Source: Agrobacterium tumefaciens
GTDB lineage: Bacteria > Pseudomonadota > Alphaproteobacteria > Rhizobiales > Rhizobiaceae
Assembly (NCBI RefSeq): GCF_013337285.1
Contig: NZ_SUPW01000003.1
Coordinates: 534,016 to 598,015 of the forward strand
Reading direction: 5' to 3'
DNA length: 64,000 nucleotides
Every line of letters starts with the position of its first letter. Position 1 is the stretch's first letter. Below the pieces are notes generated by a model. That model had not been told where the DNA came from, searched no databases, and worked only from the letters and a program-made list of their open reading frames with translations. The translations under genes were made by a program, and so were the position numbers. This document shows, piece after piece, positions 37,216-45,370 of this stretch.

Positions 37216-38703
37216 ATGGCCGGACGCACCTTGCTTCAATTCTTCCATTGGTATTATCCGGACGGAGGGAAATTATGGAGCGAGGTGGCCGAAAAGGCCG
37301 AAAGCCTTGCCAAAATGGGCATCACAGACGTCTGGTTGCCACCGGCCTACAAAGGCGCTGCCGGTGGTTATTCGGTGGGTTACGATACCTATGATCTCTT
37401 CGACCTCGGCGAATTCGATCAGAAGGGCACCGTCGCCACCAAATATGGCGATCGCACCGCACTCGAACACGCCGGCCGGACGCTGAAGGAAAACGGCATC
37501 CGTGTCATCCATGATGTGGTTCTCAACCACAAGATGGGGGCGGATGAGAAGGAGAAAGTCCGGGTTCGCAGCGTCAATCCAGAAGACCGTACCGAGATAG
37601 ACGATGAAGATTTTCAGGCGCTTGCCTATACACGCTTCACCTTTCCGGGCCGCAACGGCAAACACTCCAAATTCATCTGGGACCTGAAATGCTTCAGCGG
37701 TGTGGACCACATCGAGGAGCCGACTGAAGACGGTATTTTCCGCCTCGTCAACGACTATGGCGACGGGGAATGGAACGAGGAAGTCGACCAGGAAAACGGC
37801 AATTTCGACTATCTGATGGGCGCTGACGTCGAGTTCAGAAACCGGGCGGTCTACGAAGAACTCAAATATTGGGGCCGATGGCTCTCCGAGCAGGTGCAGG
37901 TCGACGGCTTCCGTCTGGATGCCGCCAAACATATTCCGGCATGGTTCTTCCGTGACTGGGTTGGCCATATGCGTGAGACGGTCGATCCCGATCTTTTTGT
38001 CGTGGCGGAATATTGGCATCCCGATATCGAAGCGCTGAAAAGCTATCTCGAACTGGTCGACAAGCAGCTGATGCTTTTCGACGTCGCCCTTCACCACCGC
38101 TTCCACGACGCCGCAAAACAGGGCGGCGATTTCGACATGCGCACCATCTTCGACGGGTCGCTGCTCTCGGCGGTTCCCGACCATGCCGTTACGCTGGTCG
38201 ACAATCATGACACGCAGCCGCTGCAGTCTCTCGAAGCGCCGGTGGAGCCATGGTTCAAGCCTCTGGCCTATGCCATCATCCTGTTGCGCGAACAGGGCGT
38301 TCCTTGCGTTTTTTATCCCGATCTGTTCGGCACGAGCTACACCGACACCGGAAATGACGGCAACGAACATAAGATCGACATGCCGGCAATCGAATGCCTG
38401 CCGAAGCTTATCGAGGCACGCAGCCGTTTCGCCAACGGTGCGCAGACGGATATTCTCGATGATCCGAGCTGCATCGCCTTTATCCGCCACGGCACCGCCG
38501 ATGCGCCGGGCTGTGTGGTGGTGATGTCGAATGGCGAGCCGACGGAAAAGCAGATCGATCTTGGCCCGGACCATGCAGGCGCGGTCTGGCGCGACTTTCT
38601 CGAGCACCGCGAGGAACATGTCACCCTTGACGACAGCGGCAAGGGCGTCTTTCCCACCAATGGCGGCAGCGTCAGTGTGTGGGTTCCAGCAGAAACCGAG
38701 TGA
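37216..38703 (+). CDS. Cytoplasmic alpha-amylase (GH13)
   Basis: A 495-residue glycoside hydrolase family 13 enzyme with no signal peptide, hence cytoplasmic, resembling AmyS/AmyA-type alpha-amylases that act on internal glycogen or maltodextrins. The barrel motifs are intact: [24 protein letters not shown] (nucleophile Asp), VVAEYWHPD (acid Glu) and LVDNHDTQ. A calcium-binding segment lies near [13 protein letters not shown]. The start was chosen for TGAGGGA upstream and the normal N-terminus [16 protein letters not shown]. It is a separate unit after the pxp operon. Confidence 0.9.
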   Translation: MAGRTLLQFFHWYYPDGGKLWSEVAEKAESLAKMGITDVWLPPAYKGAAGGYSVGYDTYDLFDLGEFDQKGTVATKYGDRTALEHAGRTLKENGIRVIHDVVLNHKMGADEKEKVRVRSVNPEDRTEIDDEDFQALAYTRFTFPGRNGKHSKFIWDLKCFSGVDHIEEPTEDGIFRLVNDYGDGEWNEEVDQENGNFDYLMGADVEFRNRAVYEELKYWGRWLSEQVQVDGFRLDAAKHIPAWFFRDWVGHMRETVDPDLFVVAEYWHPDIEALKSYLELVDKQLMLFDVALHHRFHDAAKQGGDFDMRTIFDGSLLSAVPDHAVTLVDNHDTQPLQSLEAPVEPWFKPLAYAIILLREQGVPCVFYPDLFGTSYTDTGNDGNEHKIDMPAIECLPKLIEARSRFANGAQTDILDDPSCIAFIRHGTADAPGCVVVMSNGEPTEKQIDLGPDHAGAVWRDFLEHREEHVTLDDSGKGVFPTNGGSVSVWVPAETE

Positions 38704-38727
38704 AGGCTACCGCCAGGAAATATCCCC

Positions 38728-39183
38728 TCATTCACCGGGCACGAGACGGCGCGGACCTGCGCCGTCATCGGCCAGAACATCGTTCGGATTGCGTAGCGGA
38801 CAATCGTCCAACGAGAGGCAACCGCAACCGATACAGCCGGTGAGCTGGTCGCGCAGCATCACGAGGCTGTTGATGCGAAGCTGAAGCATCTCCCGCCAGG
38901 ACTGCGAGAACCTGCGCCAGTCAGCCGCCGTCGCCACCCGATCCTGCGGCAAATCCGCCATTGCATCCCTGATGATGCTGAGCTGGATACCGGCCCGCTG
39001 GGCGATGCGGATGATGGCGATACGTCGAAGGACGGCGCGATGGTAACGGCGCTGATTGCCGGCGGTACGCCAGCCCTCGATCAAGCCCTTTGCTTCGTAA
39101 AAATGGATGGTGGAAACCGCAACGCCGCTGCGATGGGCAACCTCCCCCACCGTCAGGCTGTGCTTGAACACGGTACTTTCCAT
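38728..39183 (-). CDS. soxR: Redox-sensing MerR-family regulator SoxR
   Basis: A 151-residue MerR-family protein. The N-terminal helix-turn-helix is TVGEVAHRSGVAVSTIHFYE (11-30). A dimerisation helix follows, then the [2Fe-2S] cluster ligands Cys117, Cys120, Cys122 and Cys128 (CIGCGCLSLDDC). SoxR is activated when its cluster is oxidised by redox-cycling compounds. The start has AGGAG at six bases. Upstream lies a SoxR box inside a promoter with the stretched MerR spacer, pointing at soxR itself. No other obvious target sits next to it. Confidence 0.94.
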   Translation of the reverse strand: MESTVFKHSLTVGEVAHRSGVAVSTIHFYEAKGLIEGWRTAGNQRRYHRAVLRRIAIIRIAQRAGIQLSIIRDAMADLPQDRVATAADWRRFSQSWREMLQLRINSLVMLRDQLTGCIGCGCLSLDDCPLRNPNDVLADDGAGPRRLVPGE

Positions 39184-39245
39184 TCTGGCTCCTGTTTCCG
39201 GAACGATTTCCGCTCGGAAACGCGGAAACTCGTTGAAGAGCAGCC

Positions 39246-39276
39246 GGTATAATTCCTCAACTATAGTTGAGGTCAA
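39246..39276 (-). promoter_or_regulatory. SoxR box within a 19-bp-spacer promoter
   Basis: On the minus strand, TTGACC (39271-39276) and TATACC (39246-39251) are separated by 19 bases, the over-long spacing typical of MerR-family promoters. The spacer is almost filled by the perfect 18-bp palindrome CCTCAACTATAGTTGAGG (39255-39272), matching the SoxR box form CCTCAAG-CTTGAGG. It drives soxR, about 55 bases upstream of its ATG. Confidence 0.88.
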
Positions 39277-39289
39277 TAGGCGAACGATC

Positions 39290-39317
39290 AAAAAAAGAGG
39301 CGCCACATGGGCGCCTC
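39290..39317 (-). terminator. Intrinsic terminator of the TonB receptor gene
   Basis: On the minus strand GAGGCGCC and GGCGCCTC form an 8-bp stem with a five-base loop followed by seven T, 25 bases past the receptor stop. It separates that gene from soxR. Confidence 0.9.
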
Positions 39318-39342
39318 CTGAGATCTTGCAAACCAGGCTGTA

Positions 39343-41451
39343 TCAGAACTTCGCCGTCATGCTGATCCAGAAACGGCGGCCTTCCATAACGGTGTTGAAA
39401 TCGTCAGTGCCGACATCCTTGTCGAAGACGTTATAGACGGCCGCGTTAAGATCGACATTTTCAGCAACTGCATATTTCGCACCGATATCGAGGGTGGTGT
39501 AGGCCTCGTATTTGCGCCCAGCCATACCATTGATCGTCACTGGCGTGCCATTGGTGCCGATGCGAGGTCCGGCATTGATTTCCGATCCGTGATAATTGAC
39601 CGAGGCCCAGGCTTCGAGACCATCTATCGGCGTCACCCAGTCACCCCGCAGATTGGCCATATGCTCCGGTGTCCGTGCCAGCGGGAAACCTTCATAATCG
39701 CCGGTTTTCTGTTCCGAATGTGTGTAGGTGTAGTTACCACGCAGCGTCAGTTCCGGCGTCGCGTACCAGGTTGCCGTCAGCTCCACACCCTGAATCACCG
39801 CATCGTCGATATTGTAGTTGTACCAGAGGCGATAATTGCGGTCCTCGCTCCAGCGGGCAGGCGTCCCATCCGGATTGAGCACCAGCGCGTTGGAAATCTT
39901 GTCCTTGAAATCGGTGTAGAAATAGGTAGCGCCAAGAGCGACATCGCCATTGTCCCAGAGTGCGGCCACTTCGTAGCTCGTGCTCTTTTCCGCCTCCAGG
40001 CCCGGATCGCCGATAATCACGCCGCAAGTGCCGCTCGGGCCATAGGCGCAACCACCGCCGCCGGTCGTATAGGCATAACCCGGTGCGACCTGGCGGATTT
40101 CAGGCGCGCGGAAACCGGTGGAAATGCCGCCCTTGATGGTCAGCTCCTCCGTCGCACTCCAGACACCATAAAGGCGCGGGCTGAAATGATTGCCGTATTT
40201 TTCATGGTTATCGAGACGCAGACCACCGGTCAGCGCGAAATTATCGACAATGCGCCACTCATCCTCGACAAAAAGCGCCCATTGGGTTGCCGAGAAGGTT
40301 TCGTCGAGATTGGTGCGGCGTCCGGGGTTCTGGTCCGTAAGACGCGCCTCAAAATATTGGCCGCCCGTCACCAGCGTGTGGTTTCCGTACAATTCGAAGG
40401 GCGTGGTGAACTTGCCGTCCAGAACGGTGTTGCGCACTTCCGGCGAGCGCGGATTTTCGGTCACACGCCCCGTGCGGATATTTCGGGTGAAATTGGTGCG
40501 CTCGGCCCATTCCTGCTGGAAGGAGAATTCAGATGTGGTCGGCCCCCAGCGGCCGGTATGCGACAAGGACCAATGGTCACGCGTATTGGTGTTGTAGGTG
40601 CCGTTGGCGTCAGTCGCCGCCAGCGTGTCGCCAGGTTCAGCGCTGCGGCGAAGCCGCGTCTTGCCACCTTCAAGATAGATGTCGTGGTCTTCATTCGGCG
40701 TAAACGTCAGACGGCCGTTGAAGTCATATTCCTTGGCACCAGTGGTGCCGTTCAGGACGCGATCTTCGCTGCGTGTGAAGCCCCTGCCCCAGACCTGCAG
40801 GCCCAGCTGATCCTTCAGGATCGGCCCATTGGCGTACCAGGAGACTTGGCCGCTATTGCCGAATTTGGAATGCTGCTGCGCCGTACCTTCGGTGGTGACG
40901 GAGCCAGACCAGACATCACCGACCTTGCGGGTGATGATGTTGATGACGCCGCCCATCGCATCGGAACCATAAAGCGAGGACATCGGGCCACGCACCACCT
41001 CGATGCGCTCAATCGCCGAAACCGGCGGCACGAAGCTCTGTTCGAAACCGGAGTTGCCATTGGTGCGGGCATCGCGGGTGCTTTGTCGCTTGCCGTCAAC
41101 GAGGACCAGCGTGTAAGCGCCGGGCAATCCACGAATGAAAATATCCTTTTCATTGGCGATGCCGGTGACCGAGACGCCCTGTACTTCGCGCAGAGCATCG
41201 GTCAGATCGCGATAGGACCCCTTTTCCAGATCCTCGCGTGTTACCACCGTGATGCTGGCAGGCGCGTCCTTCACATTCTGCTCGAAGCCGGATGCGGTGA
41301 CAACGATCTGCTGGAGAACCGTTGTTCCATCGGATGCCTGTTGCGCGTAAGCGGGCAGAGCAAAGCCCAGCGCCGTTCCAGCCATTGCTGCCGAAAGACC
41401 GGCCTTCATTATTGTCGCAGCGTTGTTTCGGCCGCGGTACTTCAATTCCAT
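39343..41451 (-). CDS. TonB-dependent outer-membrane receptor
   Basis: A 702-residue outer-membrane receptor of the FepA/CirA type, probably for a ferric siderophore or other scarce ligand. A signal peptide ends about residue 36 (PAYA-QQASD). The TonB box region is TVLQQIVVTASG, and the plug domain spans about residues 55-165 (ITVVTREDLEKGSYRDLTDALREVQGV; GPMSSLYGSDAMGGVINIITR). The 22-strand barrel ends in the terminal aromatic WISMTAKF. The chosen ATG has GGGGG seven bases upstream; an earlier ATG lacks a ribosome site. It is divergent from an unusual LysR-HTH fusion gene that may regulate it. Confidence 0.9.
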   Translation of the reverse strand: MELKYRGRNNAATIMKAGLSAAMAGTALGFALPAYAQQASDGTTVLQQIVVTASGFEQNVKDAPASITVVTREDLEKGSYRDLTDALREVQGVSVTGIANEKDIFIRGLPGAYTLVLVDGKRQSTRDARTNGNSGFEQSFVPPVSAIERIEVVRGPMSSLYGSDAMGGVINIITRKVGDVWSGSVTTEGTAQQHSKFGNSGQVSWYANGPILKDQLGLQVWGRGFTRSEDRVLNGTTGAKEYDFNGRLTFTPNEDHDIYLEGGKTRLRRSAEPGDTLAATDANGTYNTNTRDHWSLSHTGRWGPTTSEFSFQQEWAERTNFTRNIRTGRVTENPRSPEVRNTVLDGKFTTPFELYGNHTLVTGGQYFEARLTDQNPGRRTNLDETFSATQWALFVEDEWRIVDNFALTGGLRLDNHEKYGNHFSPRLYGVWSATEELTIKGGISTGFRAPEIRQVAPGYAYTTGGGGCAYGPSGTCGVIIGDPGLEAEKSTSYEVAALWDNGDVALGATYFYTDFKDKISNALVLNPDGTPARWSEDRNYRLWYNYNIDDAVIQGVELTATWYATPELTLRGNYTYTHSEQKTGDYEGFPLARTPEHMANLRGDWVTPIDGLEAWASVNYHGSEINAGPRIGTNGTPVTINGMAGRKYEAYTTLDIGAKYAVAENVDLNAAVYNVFDKDVGTDDFNTVMEGRRFWISMTAKF

Positions 41452-41598
41452 GTTACGCCCCCGCATTTAACTTGAGAATTTAACCCCACTTATTTAGGAG
41501 GGGGTGCGGGCGCAATGCGTTTGTTTTCGAACAATTCTAAATTCCAGAAATTGCAAAAAGGGCTCCTCCACTCAGCGGCGGAGTAAAAAAATCGCAAG
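41452..41598. promoter_or_regulatory. Divergent control region, TonB receptor and fusion regulator
   Basis: A 147-base AT-rich gap with both promoters. TTCTAAATTCCAGAA (about 41539-41553) is an imperfect palindrome resembling iron-responsive elements of the Irr type, but the match is not strong enough to name a regulator. Confidence 0.35.
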
Positions 41599-43068
41599 AT
41601 GACAACCGGCAAGAGAAAAGAACAATCAGCTTCCCCGACAAAGCCAGACAGGCTTGGACAGCTGAAATTACTTGTCGCTTTCGACGCGTTGCTGCGGGAA
41701 GGCAGTGTCAGCCGAGCCGCGGCCGGTATGGGAATGCCTGTTTCCTCGATGAGCCGCATATTGCAGCAACTGCGGGAGAAATACGGAGACCAGCTGTTTT
41801 TGCGCACTGGCCAGGGTCTGCGCCCGACTCCCTTTGCAGAAAACATGCGGCTGCGGATCCGCTCGCTAGCGGCAGAAGCGGATAACCTGATCGATTATTC
41901 ACGGGAGAAACCGGAACTGCCCGCCGCTGCCAATAAAAGCGGCTGGGAACAGCCGGTGCTGATGAAGGCGCCGCCGCTTTCACTTCGCCCAAGCGTTGTT
42001 CTGGAAGGCCAGCCGACACCGGAAAACATTGCCGACCGTCTCGCCCGTATCGGCCACAATGCCGATCCGCAGCAGCGGCTTGCCAAATATATCGCGACCT
42101 CGGCAATGGGCATCGGCAACAGCCGTCCGCTCAGCCAGGAGGAGGCGATGGATGCGCTGGCGATCATTCTCGACGGCGATGCCGACCCGATCCAAATCGG
42201 GGCGCTGCTTGCAACCATGCATTATCGTGGTGGGACCGCAGCGGAGCTTGCCGGTTTCATCGAAGCCATGTGGCAGCATATAGAAAGAGACCGGCAGCGG
42301 CCTGCCGTTGTTGATCTCGACTGGCCGGCCTATATGTCGCCCAAACATCGTGACGCACCCTGGTTCCTGCATTCCGCCCGCCTCGTTTCCATGGCGGGAT
42401 ACAGCGTTTTGTTGCACGGCCATGTGGGTCAGGGAGAAAATGGCGGCAAGCTCGAACTTGCAGCTGAAGCCTGTGGAATTCCCCTCTGCCATTCTCTTTC
42501 GCAGGCCGCCGAGGCCACAGCCTCACAACGGATCGCCTATTTGCCGATTGGTGGTCTGTCTCTGCAGTTCCAGAGCCTTCTTGGCCTGCACGGCATTCTG
42601 GAAATGCGCCTGCCGCTCAACACGGTCGTGCATCTTCTCAACCCGCTTCGCGCCAGAAGCGCCATCATTGGTGTCGCCCGCCCCTCCTATCAGGAACTTC
42701 ACCGCGATACTGCACGGCTGCTTTCGGTGGAGAACCTCGCTATTCTCGGCAATACGCGGGATTTTGCGCAATTCACACCGTTTCGCAGCACCCGGATTTT
42801 TGGCCTTTCCAAAGGCAGGGATGTTGAATTCGTCATTCCAGCCCGCGAAACGCCCCCGGCCGAAATGCCGACCATGTTCACCACCTTCGAATACTGGCGG
42901 GCAGTTTGGACGGGAGCGGCCAGAGACGAAAGGGCGGAGACCACCATCATCTCCACGGCTGCAATCGCGCTGATGCTGGTCAACGACATGGCCATGCCAT
43001 TTGAGGAGGCCTATGGCCGCAGCCTGCGGCTGTGGCACGACAGGGCGCGTAATTTCGCCAATGTCTGA
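41599..43068 (+). CDS. LysR-type HTH fused to a TrpD/YbiB-like domain
   Basis: A 489-residue two-part protein. Residues about 18-98 are a LysR-type winged helix-turn-helix with linker helix (LVAFDALLREGSVSRAAAGMGMPVSSMSRILQ...). After a linker of about 60 residues, 165-485 resemble the glycosyl transferase family 3 fold of anthranilate phosphoribosyltransferase: the helical N-domain (EEAMDALAIILDGDADPIQIGALLATMHYRG) and the alpha/beta domain. The GTGGD-type PRPP loop is absent (DLDWPAYMSPKH instead), as in the TrpD2/YbiB branch, whose members bind nucleic acid. So it is probably a regulator with an enzyme-derived sensor, not an enzyme. It is divergent from the TonB receptor. Confidence 0.8.
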   Translation: MTTGKRKEQSASPTKPDRLGQLKLLVAFDALLREGSVSRAAAGMGMPVSSMSRILQQLREKYGDQLFLRTGQGLRPTPFAENMRLRIRSLAAEADNLIDYSREKPELPAAANKSGWEQPVLMKAPPLSLRPSVVLEGQPTPENIADRLARIGHNADPQQRLAKYIATSAMGIGNSRPLSQEEAMDALAIILDGDADPIQIGALLATMHYRGGTAAELAGFIEAMWQHIERDRQRPAVVDLDWPAYMSPKHRDAPWFLHSARLVSMAGYSVLLHGHVGQGENGGKLELAAEACGIPLCHSLSQAAEATASQRIAYLPIGGLSLQFQSLLGLHGILEMRLPLNTVVHLLNPLRARSAIIGVARPSYQELHRDTARLLSVENLAILGNTRDFAQFTPFRSTRIFGLSKGRDVEFVIPARETPPAEMPTMFTTFEYWRAVWTGAARDERAETTIISTAAIALMLVNDMAMPFEEAYGRSLRLWHDRARNFANV

Positions 43069-43087
43069 AAGCTCGGTGCCTGAAAGC

Positions 43088-44287
43088 TCAGGCGTTGGCG
43101 ACTGATTTTTTCAGTGCCAGATACTCCCACACGGCAACGAGCAGCAGGATGCCCGTGCTTGCCAGTTGCAGAATGTAAAGCGGTATGCCCGGCACCGGCA
43201 AAAGCAGGCAGAGCGCCACCAAACCGGCAAAATGCGAAACGGGCCGCTGGTAAGTGGCGGCAATCTTGACGCCGATATTGCCGGCCAGGAAAAGGATGGG
43301 GCCGCCGAGAATAGCGATGGCCTCCCTCAGCGCTGCGCCCTCCCGGGCATGGGAAAGGCTGAAGTCCTCTCCCACGGCCGTCAGGATAATGCCCGCAACG
43401 ATAGGCAGGTGCCCATAGTTGAAGAGATTATGGGCGATCTTCGCTTTCTCTTCGGCATTTTCAGCCTTTCTGGACGCTTCCTCCTGCCCGTGATGGAAAT
43501 AGATCCACCACATCGCCACGGTGCTGACGAAGGCCGAACAGAAAACGATGAATGTCAGGGTCGAATTCATATACTCGGTGGCCGTGCGGCCGGTGGTGAG
43601 AATGGTTTCGCCAAGACAGATGATCACGAAGAGTGCACAACGTTCCGCCAGGTGCTCGCCGGAAAGATGCAGCCGATCCTCGTCGCTGGATGCCACACCC
43701 GGCACCACATAACGGCAGGCCGGTCCGGCATATTCGATCGCCAGCGCCACACCCCATAGGAGAATTCGGTCCGTCAGATCGACCAGCCCACCGGCCAGCC
43801 AGAACAGGCTTGATATGACGAGCCAGATCGTCACGCGCACGAAAACCAGAAAAGACTGCCGATCTTCCCCCTTGAAGGCATAAAGCGCAAAAAGGCTCCG
43901 CCCCACTTGCATGGTGCTGTAGATGAGGGCGAAAACGAACCCCTGTTCCGCAAAAGCTTCCGGCAGAGCGATGGCCAGCAGAACCCCACCGAACATCAGC
44001 ACAAAGAGCAGGATCCGGACCGGCTCCTTTTCCGTATTCAGCAGATTAGTGATCCACGTAGTGTGTATCCACAGCCACCATAACGATAATATCAGGATGC
44101 CTGCTTCAAGCGCAGCCGTTGGCCCGAAATCCTTTGCCAATGCATGCGAGAGCTGGATGAGCGCGAAGACAAAAACCAGATCAAAAAACAACTCAGGGAA
44201 AGTCGCCTTTTCCGCGTCCTGTCCTTCGTGCCTTATCCAGCTTTCAGCATCCGGCGTGCGTCCGGAAGTCTCCGTTTCAGTTCTCAT
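43088..44287 (-). CDS. Low temperature requirement protein A (LtrA)
   Basis: A 399-residue inner-membrane protein of the LtrA family, with about eleven hydrophobic segments. The family signature near the N-terminus is FPELFFDLVFVFALIQLSHAL; a second conserved stretch is ERCALFVIICLGETILTTG. LtrA was first linked to growth of Listeria at low temperature, and its biochemical role is not known. The gene is convergent with the fusion-regulator gene and shows no operon partner except, possibly, the small secreted protein upstream. Confidence 0.85.
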   Translation of the reverse strand: MRTETETSGRTPDAESWIRHEGQDAEKATFPELFFDLVFVFALIQLSHALAKDFGPTAALEAGILILSLWWLWIHTTWITNLLNTEKEPVRILLFVLMFGGVLLAIALPEAFAEQGFVFALIYSTMQVGRSLFALYAFKGEDRQSFLVFVRVTIWLVISSLFWLAGGLVDLTDRILLWGVALAIEYAGPACRYVVPGVASSDEDRLHLSGEHLAERCALFVIICLGETILTTGRTATEYMNSTLTFIVFCSAFVSTVAMWWIYFHHGQEEASRKAENAEEKAKIAHNLFNYGHLPIVAGIILTAVGEDFSLSHAREGAALREAIAILGGPILFLAGNIGVKIAATYQRPVSHFAGLVALCLLLPVPGIPLYILQLASTGILLLVAVWEYLALKKSVANA

Positions 44288-44328
44288 TCTGCTCCTGTTC
44301 GTGAAATATCATGTCGCTGCACCTCCTC

Positions 44329-44613
44329 TCACCGTTGTGAGAGATCGGCGTCCACACCAGGCGTATCAAAGCTTGAGGCTCGTCCGGGAAATTCGAGAGC
44401 GCGCGCACTGTCCGGATAAAAACGCGGTCCCACCAGTCGCACTTTCCTGCCTCGGACATCGGTAATGTAGTCGGGTGCGGCAGATGTTTCAAAGAATGTG
44501 ACGTCCCGGGCTTTATCATGCTCCAGCGTGCTGACCTCAATGGGCTGGGCAACTACCGGCAGCGCCGTCAGGCAGGTGAAAGCAGCGGCGAGAAAAATGG
44601 ATTTGGGCAACAT
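44329..44613 (-). CDS. Small secreted hypothetical protein
   Basis: A 94-residue protein starting with a signal peptide (MLPKSIFLAAAFTCLTALPVVAQ, cut near residue 23), so likely periplasmic. The mature part of about 70 residues is polar, with no cysteine and no family I recognise; YITDVRGRKVRLVGPRFYPDS looks like a small beta structure. The chosen ATG has AGGGA upstream, and the signal peptide supports it over a longer frame. It lies 41 bases upstream of ltrA in the same direction and could be co-transcribed. Confidence 0.65.
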   Translation of the reverse strand: MLPKSIFLAAAFTCLTALPVVAQPIEVSTLEHDKARDVTFFETSAAPDYITDVRGRKVRLVGPRFYPDSARALEFPGRASSFDTPGVDADLSQR

Positions 44614-44679
44614 CTGTCTATCCCTGGCACAATTATTTGCGCAATAAACAGCCTGCACCCGTTTTTGTTCCGGCGCTCT

Positions 44680-44892
44680 TCAGGCGTCTCCGTCGAGATA
44701 GGTGCTATATTGCACATAGTCGGCGCTCGGTTGCCCATCGACAATTTCAGGGGGCCGGCCGGCGTCTCCTGTCAGATAGCCAGCACTTTCGAGCGCCGCC
44801 TTCAAGAGCTTTTCAATCGCAACGTGCCGGGGCAAGGCGGTGTCAGCCATATAGAGAGCAACGGCCAACTCAATGTCGTCTGGGAAAATCAT
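44680..44892 (-). CDS. Small acidic hypothetical protein
   Basis: A 70-residue acidic protein (MIFPDDIELAVALYMADTAL...) that could form a helical N-terminal half and a polar tail. No family or motif is recognised. Support comes from natural-looking amino-acid use and a stand-alone position; the nearest AAGGA lies about 13 bases upstream, which is far. It may be a real small gene or a chance frame. Confidence 0.45.
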   Translation of the reverse strand: MIFPDDIELAVALYMADTALPRHVAIEKLLKAALESAGYLTGDAGRPPEIVDGQPSADYVQYSTYLDGDA

Positions 44893-45370
44893 GGGCGCGG
44901 GCGTTCCTTTTCAACAATCAGGCGGAAACGCGCAATGATGACGAAGGTTCAATTCGGTTGATTTGTGCCGGTATTCCCGACCATCAAGCGCCCACAAAAC
45001 GGATCATTTCTCGCCGCAACCAAAACATCCTCGCCAACAGTCCAAGACGCCAGTTTAAAGTTTTCCCACTGCTTCTTTGCTGGAAACTGATGCATCTAAA
45101 TAACGCATACATGACCCGCTCATTCCAATTGGGCGTTCAAAACACCCCGGACTCAAGCAATTGAAACCAAACAGGGAAAAGCGCAAACGAAAGCTAATGG
45201 CGACTTAACTTTCATTACCTTGCATTAACCATAGAAATTCTCGCTGGCTGAATTCTGGTGCGTGCAACAGCAGCCTTATCGCGAATCTCTCTGGAGTTCT
45301 GGAAACAATGCAAATGTACCTGTGGACCGGCTTTTTCGCAAGCTGTCGCCATTTCCCGACGGTTCAGATT
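44893..45370. other. AT-rich gap downstream of repC
   Basis: No convincing gene. Between 45205 and 45232 three TTAAC/TTACC words recur at exactly 10-base steps, the last being TTAACCAT, a CtrA-like half site. A GANTC methylation site lies near 45283. No repC terminator with a T run is obvious. Confidence 0.4.

Noticed and set aside
37273..38619. 448-codon minus-strand frame
   Set aside because: Antisense to the alpha-amylase, which keeps all GH13 catalytic motifs.
39589..41475. 628-codon open frame on the plus strand
   Set aside because: Antisense to the TonB receptor, which has full signal peptide, plug and barrel features. The antisense product resembles no family.
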